A DNA stretch of 64,000 bases, taken from assembly GCF_000956505.1 (NCBI RefSeq), contig NZ_JYIX01000039.1, positions 62,001 to 126,000 of the forward strand, written 5' to 3'. This DNA is from Microbacterium azadirachtae (GTDB lineage: Bacteria > Actinomycetota > Actinomycetes > Actinomycetales > Microbacteriaceae). The translations under genes were made by a program, and so were the position numbers. The first letter of the stretch is position 1; each line of letters opens with the position of its first letter. The notes beneath the pieces were generated by a model. It was not told the origin of the DNA and made no database searches. It saw nothing but the letters and a program-made list of their open reading frames with translations. Positions 51,693-61,188 of this stretch are shown here, piece by piece.

Positions 51693-52699
51693 GCGGTACG
51701 GGCTTCAGCCGTCGCGGCTGGCTGCTCTTCGGCGCGATGTGCCTGCTCTGGGGTGTGCCCTACCTGCTCATCAGCGTGGTCGTGGAGTCGTTCTCCCCGG
51801 CGGCGATGGTCGCGGGACGAACCCTCATCGCCGCGCTCCTGCTGCTCCCGTTCGCGATCCGCAGCGGCGCGATCAAAGCTGCGTGGAAGTACTGGCCCTG
51901 GGTGCTCGCATTCGGCCTCGTCGAGATGGCCGGTCCGTTCTTCCTCCTCGGCCACGCCGAGCAGTCCCTGCCCTCCGGGCTGACGGGTCTGCTCGTCGCC
52001 ACGGTTCCCCTGTTCGCGGCGCTCATCGCATTGGGGGGCGGAGACCGCGGCGTGCTGAGCCCGGCGCGACTGATCGGTCTGCTGGTCGGGTTCGTCGGCG
52101 TCGGCGTCGTGGTCGCGGGCCCCGGTCTCGCGGGTGGCAAGGTCGACTTCCTCGCGGCGGGGGAGGTGCTGCTGGTCGCCGTGCTCTATGCGACCGCGCC
52201 GTTCATCGTCGCCCGCAAGCTCGGCCACGTGCCGTCGATCGGCACGATCACGCTCGCGCTGCTCTTCATCGGGATCCTCTACCTGCCGATCGCGCTGCTC
52301 ACCCAGCACACGGTGCCGACCTTGCCATCGATCGCCGCGCTGATCGCCCTCGGCGTCATCTGCACGGCGATCGCGTTCCTGGCCTTCTTCGCCCTCATCA
52401 AGGAGGTCGGCCCGGTCCGCGCGCCGCTGTTCACCTACGTCAACCCGGTGATCGCGATCGTCCTGGGGGCGATCGTGCTCGCCGAGCCGTTCACCCCTGG
52501 CCTCATCATCGGCTTCCCGCTGGTGCTCATCGGGTGCTGGTTCGCCGGTACCGGCGGTCGGCTGCGACCCAGGGTCGCCGTCGACGAGACCGCAGTGGAG
52601 CTGACGGCCGAGCCGGTGCCGCCGGTGGAGTCGCCCCCGCGGGACCCGGCCGTCCGCTCGGAGGTCAGGACGCCCGACGGATCCCCTTCCACAGAGTGA
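51689..52699 (+). CDS. EamA/DMT-family transporter
   Basis: A 336-residue protein with ten hydrophobic helices arranged as two EamA repeats; the first ends near residue 140 (GVGVVVAGP). The second repeat holds [20 protein letters not shown] and [20 protein letters not shown]. The C-terminal 40 residues are polar. The GTG start overlaps the recR stop. Its 3' end overlaps the convergent DUF2871 gene by 35 bases. Substrate not predictable. Confidence 0.9.
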   Translation: MSGTGFSRRGWLLFGAMCLLWGVPYLLISVVVESFSPAAMVAGRTLIAALLLLPFAIRSGAIKAAWKYWPWVLAFGLVEMAGPFFLLGHAEQSLPSGLTGLLVATVPLFAALIALGGGDRGVLSPARLIGLLVGFVGVGVVVAGPGLAGGKVDFLAAGEVLLVAVLYATAPFIVARKLGHVPSIGTITLALLFIGILYLPIALLTQHTVPTLPSIAALIALGVICTAIAFLAFFALIKEVGPVRAPLFTYVNPVIAIVLGAIVLAEPFTPGLIIGFPLVLIGCWFAGTGGRLRPRVAVDETAVELTAEPVPPVESPPRDPAVRSEVRTPDGSPSTE

Positions 52700-53138
52700 T
52701 CAGCAGCAGCACGAAGGCCGCTCCGATCAGGATGTGACCGGCACCGGCGATCCCGGAGATCGCCTTCGACGCCTCGACCTTCAGCACGTCGAGAGTCCCG
52801 TGCCAGGCCATCATCGCGCCCGTCACGAGCACGCCGGCGTTGTAGATCCAGAAGAACCAGGAGAACAGGCGACTCGCGGACAGCGTGAACGTCTTCTCGA
52901 GGGCGAGCACGATGAGCGTCACGAGCGCGCCGAGCGCGAGCAGGTGGGTGTGCACCAGTGCGAGCTGCCCGCTCACGCCGTTCGGAAAGCCCTGCGCCTT
53001 CGTGAACTCCCGGTAGAACAGCCCCGCAAGGAGGCCCAGCGCGATCCAGACGACGGCGGCGACGAAGAGCTGGGTCAGAGCGCGTCGCTGTGCGGGCGTG
53101 GAGGAAGACGGTGCGGTGATGTCGGCAGAAGAGGTCAT
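52665..53138 (-). CDS. DUF2871 membrane protein
   Basis: A 157-residue protein with four hydrophobic helices: FVAAVVWIALGLLAGLFY, HTHLLALGALVTLIVLAL, SWFFWIYNAGVLVTGAMM and [17 protein letters not shown]. Conserved His residues sit in LVHTHLLALG and MAWHGTLD, and GHILIGA, as in the DUF2871 family. These resemble haem or metal ligands of small cytochrome-like membrane proteins, but that is inference. It starts at ATG 53138, divergent from the histidine kinase. A long upstream open frame is antisense to the kinase gene and not coding. Confidence 0.85.
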   Translation of the reverse strand: MTSSADITAPSSSTPAQRRALTQLFVAAVVWIALGLLAGLFYREFTKAQGFPNGVSGQLALVHTHLLALGALVTLIVLALEKTFTLSASRLFSWFFWIYNAGVLVTGAMMAWHGTLDVLKVEASKAISGIAGAGHILIGAAFVLLLITLWKGIRRAS

Positions 53139-53234
53139 GATGCCAGCCTGCGCGCATCCCTTCCCGGGCGCATCCATCGAACGAACGAGGCTCCGCGCTG
53201 GGCAGAAGGCCCGTCCACGCGGGAGAATCGGAGC

Positions 53235-54503
53235 ATGAGCAGCGCATCCGGATCCGCCCGTCAGCGGATGCTGCGCGGTGCGCGGTTCGCCCTGCACCTC
53301 ATCACGGTGGTGCTGGTCGTCGTCACCACGGCGCGTGCGGGCATCGAGGGCGAGCTGCTCCCGGTTCTGCTCGTCGCCGCCGTGTACCTCGCCTGGTACG
53401 GCGCCGGTGCCGGGTTCGCGCACAAGCGCGCCGCGGTCTGGTGGATGCTGGGGCTGCTCGCGATCTGGATCGGCATGCTCGCCCTGTCCGCGGAATTCGT
53501 CTGGCTCGCGTTCCCGCTGCTGCTGCTCGCCGGGCACGTGCTGCGCCTGCCGTGGTCCTTCGCGTTCATGATCGTGGTGCTCGCGGCCTCGATCGTCGCA
53601 CCGATGCTGCACCCGGGCGCGGTGCAGCCGGGGACGCTGCTCGCACACCTGATCGGACCCCTCGTCGGCGGTGGCTTCGCCTTCGCGGTGTCGCTGGGCT
53701 ACGACGCGATGCTGCGCGACGCGGCCGAGAGGGAGCGCCTCATCGACTCGATGCTGCGTGCCCAGCACGAAGCGGAGCGCCTGCACGACGAGCTCGCCGC
53801 GAGCCAGCGCGAGGCCGGAGCGACGCGGGAGCGCACCCGGCTCGCCCGGGACCTGCACGACACGATCGCCCAGGAGCTCAGCACGATCGTCATGCTCGCC
53901 CGCCTGGAGCCGTCGGCCGGCGCGGACGGCGTCGCGGCGGATCCGGCGGCGCCTGTCGTCGGGGTGCGCCAGGATCGCACCGCGCAGATCGAGCAGCTCG
54001 CGCAGCACTCGCTCACCGAGCTGCGCCGCATCGTCGCGGCCCTCGCTCCCGCCGACCTCGACGAGTCCGCCCTCGCGGCGGCCCTGGCCCGCATGCTCGA
54101 CGCCCTGCGCGACGAGTCCGGCATCAGCGGCGCCCTGCAGGTGGATCCGGACCTCCCCGCCCTGTCGACGCCGGTGGAGGTCGCCCTGCTGAGGGTCGCC
54201 CAATCCGCGCTCGCCAATGTGCGCCAGCACGCGAAGGCGCAGACCGTCCAGGTCGCGTTGACGTCCGGCGGCGGATCCGTGCGCCTGCGGCTCGAGGACG
54301 ACGGCGTCGGGTTCGACCAGGCCGTGCGCCCCTCCGACGCGTCCTACGGCCTCGCCGCGATGCGCTCGCGACTGCGGGAGGGCGGCGGAGAACTCACGAT
54401 CCGATCCGCGCCGGGCGCCGGGACCACGATCGAGGCGATGCTGCCGCTCGGGGCGGGCACCGGTCTTGCCGCGGGCAGCGGCGCGGACGGGGGAGCGGTA
54501 TGA
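53235..54503 (+). CDS. Sensor histidine kinase (NarL/DesK-type)
   Basis: A 422-residue kinase. Five to six hydrophobic helices in residues 15-155 form the sensor. The HisKA_3 phosphoacceptor is H208 in ARDLHDTIAQE. An ATP-binding domain has RVAQSALANVRQHAKA (N box) and LEDDGVGFD and GLAAMRSRL (G boxes). No extracellular domain, so it probably senses a membrane signal. A GAGAAT box lies 6 bases before the ATG. The response regulator follows with ATGA overlap. Confidence 0.93.
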   Translation: MSSASGSARQRMLRGARFALHLITVVLVVVTTARAGIEGELLPVLLVAAVYLAWYGAGAGFAHKRAAVWWMLGLLAIWIGMLALSAEFVWLAFPLLLLAGHVLRLPWSFAFMIVVLAASIVAPMLHPGAVQPGTLLAHLIGPLVGGGFAFAVSLGYDAMLRDAAERERLIDSMLRAQHEAERLHDELAASQREAGATRERTRLARDLHDTIAQELSTIVMLARLEPSAGADGVAADPAAPVVGVRQDRTAQIEQLAQHSLTELRRIVAALAPADLDESALAAALARMLDALRDESGISGALQVDPDLPALSTPVEVALLRVAQSALANVRQHAKAQTVQVALTSGGGSVRLRLEDDGVGFDQAVRPSDASYGLAAMRSRLREGGGELTIRSAPGAGTTIEAMLPLGAGTGLAAGSGADGGAV

Positions 54504-55117
54504 GCGTTCGGCTGATCATCGTCGACGACCACCCGATCGTGCGTGCAGGGATCCGCGCGGTCGTCGAGGCGCGGGGCTTCGATGTCCTCGCCGAGGTCGG
54601 CACCGGAGAGGAGGCCGTCGAGGCTGCCCGCCAGCTGCATCCCGACGTGGTGCTCTGCGACCTGCGTCTCGGCGAGGGCATGGACGGCGTCGCCACGACC
54701 GCGGCGCTGCGAGCGCTCCCTGCGCCGCCCGCGGTGCTGATCCTCACCACCTTCGACCACGATGCCCAGATCGTCCGCGCCGTGGAGGCGGGCGCCGCCG
54801 GATACCTGCTCAAGGAGGTCGGCGTCGAGGTCATCTCCCGCGCGATCGTGGATGCGGCGGCCGGATCCGCCGTTCCCACCCCGGGCGGGGACGAACGCCT
54901 CGTGGCCGCCCTGCGCGCGCCACGGGTCGATCTCACCGCGCGTGAGCAGGAGGTGCTGGCACTCGTGGCGGAGGGGCTCAGCAACCGCGAGATCGCGGTG
55001 CGCCTGTTCGTCACGGAGGCCACGGTCAAGACGCATATCGTGCACCTGCTCGACAAGCTCGGAGCGGAGAGTCGCACCGGCGCCGTCTCCGAGGCCCGCC
55101 GCCGCGGCCTGCTCTGA
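54500..55117 (+). CDS. NarL/LuxR-type response regulator
   Basis: A 205-residue regulator, partner of the overlapping kinase gene. The receiver has D9/D10 and the phosphoacceptor D54 in VVLCDLRLGEG, with the Lys of YLLKEVGVE. The C-terminal LuxR helix-turn-helix includes LTAREQEVLALVAEGLSN, then EIAVRLFVTEATVKTHI. The target genes are not identifiable here. It precedes a 505-bp repeat-rich gap. Confidence 0.95.
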   Translation: MSVRLIIVDDHPIVRAGIRAVVEARGFDVLAEVGTGEEAVEAARQLHPDVVLCDLRLGEGMDGVATTAALRALPAPPAVLILTTFDHDAQIVRAVEAGAAGYLLKEVGVEVISRAIVDAAAGSAVPTPGGDERLVAALRAPRVDLTAREQEVLALVAEGLSNREIAVRLFVTEATVKTHIVHLLDKLGAESRTGAVSEARRRGLL

Positions 55118-55160
55118 CCGCGCGAGCCGGCCCTTTCGCTCCCACCCCGGGATCCACGCG

Positions 55161-55253
55161 CGTTTTGGGGCGCACTGTTCCGTTTTGGGGCGCGCCACCC
55201 CCAGTGAACGCGTCGTCGGGCGCCCCAAACGGCAGGACTGCGCCCCAAACCGG
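55161..55253. repeat. TTTTGGGGCGC palindrome, module A
   Basis: Two direct GTTTTGGGGCGC words about 20 bases apart are mirrored by two GCGCCCCAAAC-type words, so the module folds into one long imperfect hairpin. Confidence 0.75.
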
Positions 55254-55284
55254 GCCCAACCTCAGCACCGTGGATCCGCGCCCC

Positions 55285-55360
55285 TTCCGGATCCGACCTC
55301 CCCACGCCGGATCCGACCTCCCCGCACCGGATCCGCTTCCCACGCCGGATCCGACCTTCG
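55285..55360 (+). repeat. Tandem CCGGATCCGACCTCCCC array
   Basis: Four CCGGATCCG units begin at 55287, 55307, 55327 and 55345 (period 20, 20, 18). The second and first are nearly identical. Confidence 0.8.
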
Positions 55361-55385
55361 CCGCGGGCCTGCCCCGCTCCACTCC

Positions 55386-55476
55386 CGGTTTGGGGCGTGC
55401 CGTGTCGGTTTGGGGCGCACCATCCCCGGCCACGGTGTCGTGGCGCGCCCCGAAAGGCCGAAACTCGCCCCAAAAC
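55386..55476. repeat. TTTGGGGCGC palindrome, module B
   Basis: A related copy of module A: two GGTTTGGGGCG words, then inverted CGCGCCCCGAAA and CTCGCCCCAAAA words, with the same spacing plan. Confidence 0.75.
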
Positions 55477-55567
55477 GGCCCGGTCGCGCCATACCCGGCG
55501 AGCACGGCGAACGGCGTCAGCACCTGCCGCCGCCGTCACATACCGGATCCGGCATGGAGTGCGCTCG

Positions 55568-55573
55568 TAGAAT
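55568..55573 (+). promoter_or_regulatory. -10 box (TAGAAT) of lysC
   Basis: TAGAAT about 50 bases before the GTG start; no convincing -35. Confidence 0.4.
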
Positions 55574-55622
55574 GTGCGGTGGTGCGCCGCCTCCGGCGCC
55601 CGGCATCCCCCAGGAGTGATCC

Positions 55623-56909
55623 GTGGCCCTCATCGTGCAGAAGTACGGCGGCTCGTCCGTCGCCGACGCAGAGAGCATCAAGCGCGTCGCGAAGCGCATC
55701 GTCGACACGCGCCGCGCCGGGCACGACGTCGTCGTGGCCGTGAGCGCGATGGGCGACACCACGGACGAGCTGCTCGACCTCGCGGCCCAGGTCGCGCCGA
55801 TCCCCGCGCCGCGCGAGCTCGACATGCTGCTCTCCAGCGGAGAGCGCATCTCGATGGCGCTGCTCGCGATGGCGATCCACTCGATGGGCTTCGACGCGCG
55901 CTCCTTCACCGGTCCGCAGGCGGGGATGCGCACCGACAGCCGGCACGGATCCGCGCGCATCGTCGAGGTCACCCCGACGCGCTTGCGCGAGGCGCTCGAC
56001 GAGGGCGCGATCGTCATCGTCGCCGGCTTCCAGGGCATCAACGACGACACGCAGGACATCACGACCCTCGGCCGCGGCGGATCCGACACCACCGCGGTGG
56101 CCCTCGCCGCCGCCCTCGACGCCGACGTCTGCGAGATCTACAGTGACGTCGACGGCATCTACACGGCGGATCCGCGCGTCGTCCCGCTCGCGCACAAGCT
56201 CTCGCATGTGTCGAGCGAGGAGATGCTCGAACTCGCCGCGAACGGTGCCAAGGTGCTGTACATCCGCGCCGTCGAGTATGCGCGCCGGCACGGCGTCCTG
56301 ATCCACGCCCGGTCGAGCTTCACGTCGACCGAGGGCACCTACGTTCTGGGCGAGGGCATGAAGAACCCCCGCGAATCCGAGGGAGCAGTCATGGAAGAGC
56401 CGATCGTCGCCGGTGTCGCCACCGACCTCAGCCAGGCCAAGGTCACCGTCGCGGGCGTTCCCGACGTGCCGGGGAAGGCCGCGGAGATCTTCAAGATCGT
56501 CGCCAAGTCCGGCGCGAACGTCGACATGATCGTGCAGAACGTCTCGGCCGCGTCCACGGGGCGCACCGACATCTCCTTCACGCTGCCGAAGTCCGACGCC
56601 TCCGCCGCGCTCAAGGCGCTCGCCGCAGAGCAGGCCGATGTGGGCTTCGAGAGCCTCCTGCACGACGACCAGATCGGGAAGCTCTCGGTCGTGGGCGCGG
56701 GCATGCGCACGCACTCCGGCGTCTCCGCGATCCTCTTCGAGGCGCTGTCGACCTCGGGCGTGAACCTGGAGATGATCTCGACCTCCGAGATCCGGATCTC
56801 CGTCGTCGTGCGCGGCGACGAGCTCGCCGAGGCCGCGCGCGTCGTGCACGCCGCGTACGGCCTGGACGGCGAGGTCGAGGCCGTCGTCGCCGCCGGCACC
56901 GGTCGCTGA
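55623..56909 (+). CDS. lysC: Aspartate kinase (alpha subunit, with internal beta start)
   Basis: A 428-residue kinase phosphorylating aspartate, first step to lysine, threonine and methionine. The N-terminal kinase domain starts [20 protein letters not shown] and has [19 protein letters not shown] and [13 protein letters not shown]. Two ACT domains follow ([17 protein letters not shown] and [19 protein letters not shown]), the site of lysine/threonine feedback. An internal ATG at 56391 gives a 172-residue beta subunit. asd follows 170 bases later. Confidence 0.97.
   Translation: MALIVQKYGGSSVADAESIKRVAKRIVDTRRAGHDVVVAVSAMGDTTDELLDLAAQVAPIPAPRELDMLLSSGERISMALLAMAIHSMGFDARSFTGPQAGMRTDSRHGSARIVEVTPTRLREALDEGAIVIVAGFQGINDDTQDITTLGRGGSDTTAVALAAALDADVCEIYSDVDGIYTADPRVVPLAHKLSHVSSEEMLELAANGAKVLYIRAVEYARRHGVLIHARSSFTSTEGTYVLGEGMKNPRESEGAVMEEPIVAGVATDLSQAKVTVAGVPDVPGKAAEIFKIVAKSGANVDMIVQNVSAASTGRTDISFTLPKSDASAALKALAAEQADVGFESLLHDDQIGKLSVVGAGMRTHSGVSAILFEALSTSGVNLEMISTSEIRISVVVRGDELAEAARVVHAAYGLDGEVEAVVAAGTGR
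56391..56909 (+). other. Predicted beta subunit of aspartate kinase (internal start)
   Basis: ATG at codon 257 is preceded by GAGGGA, 7 bases upstream, in the same frame as lysC. The product would be 172 residues covering both ACT domains. Corynebacterium lysC is known to yield alpha and beta subunits this way, with a beta of the same size. Confidence 0.7.
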
Positions 56910-56956
56910 CCCGTCCCGCACGATCGCCTCTGCGCCGGGCTCCCCTCCGAACCCGG

Positions 56957-58144
<1,188 letters not shown>

Positions 58145-58212
58145 CCTCCGTCCCGGCGAATTCCGGTCGCCGGATGGCCGCCACGGCGAATATCGGCGGC
58201 CTCGCGGCGAAC

Positions 58213-58218
58213 TAGACT
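58213..58218 (+). promoter_or_regulatory. -10 box (TAGACT) of mqo
   Basis: TAGACT ends 6 bases before the GTG start of mqo, predicting a leaderless mRNA. Confidence 0.55.
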
Positions 58219-58224
58219 GATCGG

Positions 58225-59685
58225 GTGACTGAATCCGTCGACGTCGTCCTCATCGGCGGTGGCATCATGAGCGCCACCCTCGGAACCCTGCTCCGCGAAC
58301 TCCAGCCCGACTGGAAGGTCGTGGCCTTCGAGCGACTCGGAGACGTCGCGGAGGAGAGCTCCAACGCGTGGAACAACGCGGGCACGGGGCACGCCGCCCT
58401 GTGCGAGCTGAACTACATGCCCGAGGGCAAGGACGGCGTGCTCGATCCGGCGAAGGCGATCGGCATCAATGAGCAGTTCCAGCTCAGCCGGCAGCTGTGG
58501 TCCACGCTCGTCGACCGCGGGGTTCTCGACGCCCCCACGACGTTCATCAACTCCACCCCGCACATGACGTTCGTGCGCGGGCAGAAGGACGTGGACTACC
58601 TGCGCCACCGCTACGAGGTGCTCAAGAAGCAGCCGCTGTTCGCGGGGATCGAGTTCAGCGAGGACTCCCGCGTCATCAACACCTGGGCGCCGCTGCTCAT
58701 GGAGCAGCGCCGCAAGGGCGAGCCCTTCGCCGCGACCCGGGTGCCGAGCGGCACGGACGTGGACTTCGGATCCCTCACCCATCAGCTGTTCGACCACCTC
58801 ACCGAGGACGACCGCTTCAGCCTGCGGCGTAACCACGAGGTGCGCAAGCTCTCGCAGCGCAAGGACGGCACCTGGGACGTCCGCTACCGCAACGTGATCG
58901 GGCGTACTCCCGGAGAGATCAACGCGCGCTTCGTGTTCGTCGGCGCGGGTGGCTGGGCGCTCAAGCTGCTGCAGGGATCCGGCATCTCCGAGATCAAGGG
59001 CTACGGCTGCTTCCCGATCGGCGGGCAGTGGCTGAAGACCTCGAACCCGGCCATCGTCGCCAAGCACCAGGCCAAGGTCTATTCGCAGGCTCCCGTCGGC
59101 GCCCCGCCGATGTCGGTGCCGCACCTGGACACCCGTGTCGTGGACGGCGAGACCAGCCTGTTGTTCGGCCCGTTCGCCACTTTCAGCCCGAAGTTCCTCA
59201 AGCAGGGCGGGATGCTCGACATCGTGACCCAGGTGCGCCCGCACAACCTGGGCAGCATGCTGAAGGTCGCGTTCACGAACTTCGACCTGATCAAGTACCT
59301 GGTCAGCGAGCTGCTGAAGACGCACCACAAGAAGGTCTCGACGCTGCGCGAGTTCATGCCCACCGCGGCGGACGGCGACTGGGAGCTGCTGCAGGCCGGT
59401 CAGCGCGCGCAGGTCATGAAGGGCGGCAAGCTGCAGTTCGGCACCGAGGTGGTCGCGGCCGCCGACGGTACGATCGCGGGCCTGCTGGGCGCCTCTCCCG
59501 GTGCATCCACGGCTGTGCCCGTCATGCTCGACGTGCTGCAGCGCTGCTTCCCTGAGCAGTACGGAGAGTGGGAGCCGAAGCTGCAGAAGCTGATCCCGAC
59601 TCTCGGCGAGAAGCTCAACGACTCCGCCGCCGATGCGCGCGCGTCGATGGGCGCCACGGCGAAGACGCTCGATCTGACGGCCTGA
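58225..59685 (+). CDS. mqo: Malate:quinone oxidoreductase
   Basis: A 486-residue FAD-dependent peripheral membrane enzyme of the TCA cycle that passes electrons from malate to quinone. The FAD site is VLIGGGIMSATLGTLL at the N-terminus, followed by SSNAWNNAGTGHAALCELNY and INEQFQLSRQLWSTLV. The middle has FVGAGGWALKLLQGSGI and FPIGGQWLKT. The GTG start has a TAGACT box 6 bases upstream, so the mRNA is probably leaderless. tdk follows 9 bases after the stop. Confidence 0.96.
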   Translation: MTESVDVVLIGGGIMSATLGTLLRELQPDWKVVAFERLGDVAEESSNAWNNAGTGHAALCELNYMPEGKDGVLDPAKAIGINEQFQLSRQLWSTLVDRGVLDAPTTFINSTPHMTFVRGQKDVDYLRHRYEVLKKQPLFAGIEFSEDSRVINTWAPLLMEQRRKGEPFAATRVPSGTDVDFGSLTHQLFDHLTEDDRFSLRRNHEVRKLSQRKDGTWDVRYRNVIGRTPGEINARFVFVGAGGWALKLLQGSGISEIKGYGCFPIGGQWLKTSNPAIVAKHQAKVYSQAPVGAPPMSVPHLDTRVVDGETSLLFGPFATFSPKFLKQGGMLDIVTQVRPHNLGSMLKVAFTNFDLIKYLVSELLKTHHKKVSTLREFMPTAADGDWELLQAGQRAQVMKGGKLQFGTEVVAAADGTIAGLLGASPGASTAVPVMLDVLQRCFPEQYGEWEPKLQKLIPTLGEKLNDSAADARASMGATAKTLDLTA

Positions 59686-59694
59686 TCCCGCGCC

Positions 59695-60315
59695 GTGGCC
59701 AAGCTGTACTTCCGCTACGGGGCGATGAACTCCGGCAAATCCACGGCGCTGCTGCAGGCCGCCTACAACTATGAGGAGCGCGGCCAGCAGGTGCTGCTCG
59801 CGAAGCCCGCGATCGACACCAAGGGCGCCTCGCAGATCGAGAGCCGCCTCGGCATGACCCGCGAGGTCGACTTCCTCATCGCCGCGGGGGAGGGTGCGCG
59901 GGAGCTGTTCCGCAGCGAGCGGGCCCGCGCGCAGCAGGGCGGATCCGACGTCGCCTGCCTCCTCGTGGACGAGGCGCAGTTCCTGGAGCCGGACCAGGTC
60001 GACGACCTGTTCCGGATCGCGGTGGAGGACGACATCCCCGTGCTCGCCTACGGGATCCGCAACGACTTCCTCACGCATGCCTTCCCGGGATCGGGTCGGC
60101 TGCTCGCGATCGCGCACACGCTCGAGGAGCTCAAGACGATCTGCCGCTGCGGGCGCAAGGCGGTCTTCAATGGCCGTCGGATCGGCGACCGCTTCGTGTT
60201 CGACGGCGACCAGGTCGCGATCGATGGCGCCCTGAGGCAGGCCCAGGGGCCGGTCGCCTACGAGTCCCTCTGCGGCCACTGCTACCTCGAGGAGTCCCAC
60301 GGCCGCCTGGGCTGA
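59695..60315 (+). CDS. tdk: Thymidine kinase
   Basis: A 206-residue type II thymidine kinase of nucleotide salvage. The P-loop is GAMNSGKSTALLQ near residue 8; the Walker B region is CLLVDEAQFLEPDQVD. Zinc-binding Cys are in ICRCGRKAVF and LCGHCYLEE. The lasso loop has VAIDGALRQAQGPVAYESLC. GTG start, 9 bases after mqo. A perfect hairpin follows the stop. Confidence 0.95.
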   Translation: MAKLYFRYGAMNSGKSTALLQAAYNYEERGQQVLLAKPAIDTKGASQIESRLGMTREVDFLIAAGEGARELFRSERARAQQGGSDVACLLVDEAQFLEPDQVDDLFRIAVEDDIPVLAYGIRNDFLTHAFPGSGRLLAIAHTLEELKTICRCGRKAVFNGRRIGDRFVFDGDQVAIDGALRQAQGPVAYESLCGHCYLEESHGRLG

Positions 60316-60327
60316 CCCCTATCTTCC

Positions 60328-60377
60328 GAGTCGTCCCCCTCAGCGCACCCCATGGCGTGCGCTGAGGGGGACGACTC
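60328..60377 (+). terminator. Long perfect hairpin after tdk
   Basis: 20-base arms (60328-60347 and 60358-60377) are exact complements around a 10-base loop. Only TG-rich bases follow, so it ends transcription weakly or acts as a palindromic element. Confidence 0.75.
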
Positions 60378-60393
60378 TGTTGTGGAGGGGGTG

Positions 60394-60423
60394 TTGCGTG
60401 GTCTGACCACAGCGAGGTATCGT
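60394..60423 (+). promoter_or_regulatory. Promoter of the lldR-lldD operon
   Basis: TTGCGT (60394-60399) and TATCGT (60418-60423) with an 18-base spacer. It lies between and across the two operators, giving a leader of only about 15-20 bases. Confidence 0.55.
60398..60410. promoter_or_regulatory. LldR/FadR-type operator 1
   Basis: GTGGTCTGACCAC, a perfect palindrome lying between -35 and -10; the same word recurs 26 bases later. Confidence 0.75.
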
Positions 60424-60436
60424 GTGGTCTGACCAC
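60424..60436. promoter_or_regulatory. LldR/FadR-type operator 2
   Basis: GTGGTCTGACCAC, identical to operator 1, directly after the -10 box and abutting the AGGAGG ribosome site. Confidence 0.75.
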
Positions 60437-60446
60437 AGGAGGACGG

Positions 60447-61172
60447 ATGGTTGAACGTGCGGATGCGCCGGCGCGCACCTGGCGCACGGTGCTGCAGCAT
60501 GTCGAGCAGCGCCTGCTCGACGGCGAGCTCGGCCCGGGGGACCGGCTGCCGAGCGAGCGCGACCTCGCGGCAGAACTGGGCGTGGGGCGCTCCAGCGTGC
60601 GTGAGGCGATCCGCGTGCTCGAGGTGATGGGGCTCATCCGCACCTCGACCGGATCCGGCCCGCAGGCGGGCGCGATCGTCATCGCGGCGCCGGGAGGGGG
60701 CCTGTCCGCGCTCCTGCGACTGCAGGTCGCCGCGCAGGGCTTCCCGATCGCGGATGTCGTCGGCACCCGGCTCATCCTCGAGCAGGCCGTCGTCACGGCG
60801 CTCGCCGCGGGAGACGGCGACACCGCCGAGGTGCACCGTCTCCTTGACGCGATGGACGCCGATCTCAGCGCCGCCGACTTCCTGGCGCTCGACGCGCAGC
60901 TGCACCTCGCGCTCGCCGAGGCCAGCGGCAACGCCGTCGTCGCCGCGATGATGACGGGGCTGCGGGACAGCATCGAATCCTACGTGCGGACCGGATCCGC
61001 GGGGATCGAGGACTGGGCCGGCATGGCCGCGCGGCTCCGCGCCGAGCACCGCGACATCGTCCGCGCGATCGACGAGGGCCGCGCCGAGGTGGCGGCAGCC
61101 CTCGTCCACGACCACATCACCGGCTATTACGCCGCGACCGGCCTGGCCGGTGCCGGCGGCACGACTCCCTGA
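60447..61172 (+). CDS. lldR: GntR/FadR-family regulator, LldR-like
   Basis: A 241-residue regulator. The N-terminal winged helix has [21 protein letters not shown], here read as [17 protein letters not shown]; the FCD ligand domain has [19 protein letters not shown] with metal-binding His/Asp. The gene sits just upstream of L-lactate dehydrogenase and its promoter carries two TGGTC-type palindromes like those bound by LldR in Corynebacterium. Lactate as effector is inferred from that context. AGGAGG precedes the ATG. Confidence 0.85.
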   Translation: MVERADAPARTWRTVLQHVEQRLLDGELGPGDRLPSERDLAAELGVGRSSVREAIRVLEVMGLIRTSTGSGPQAGAIVIAAPGGGLSALLRLQVAAQGFPIADVVGTRLILEQAVVTALAAGDGDTAEVHRLLDAMDADLSAADFLALDAQLHLALAEASGNAVVAAMMTGLRDSIESYVRTGSAGIEDWAGMAARLRAEHRDIVRAIDEGRAEVAAALVHDHITGYYAATGLAGAGGTTP

Positions 61173-61188
61173 TCGGAAGGACCCACCC

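Larger units (their letters stand above)
55118..55622. other. 505-bp repeat-rich intergenic region
   Basis: No gene was found. It contains two related imperfect palindromes built on TTTGGGGCGC, a 20-bp tandem array between them, and the lysC -10 box at its end. Confidence 0.7.

Noticed and set aside
55285-55360. CRISPR array
   Set aside because: Only four short units with no unique spacers of CRISPR length and no cas genes; this is a tandem repeat.
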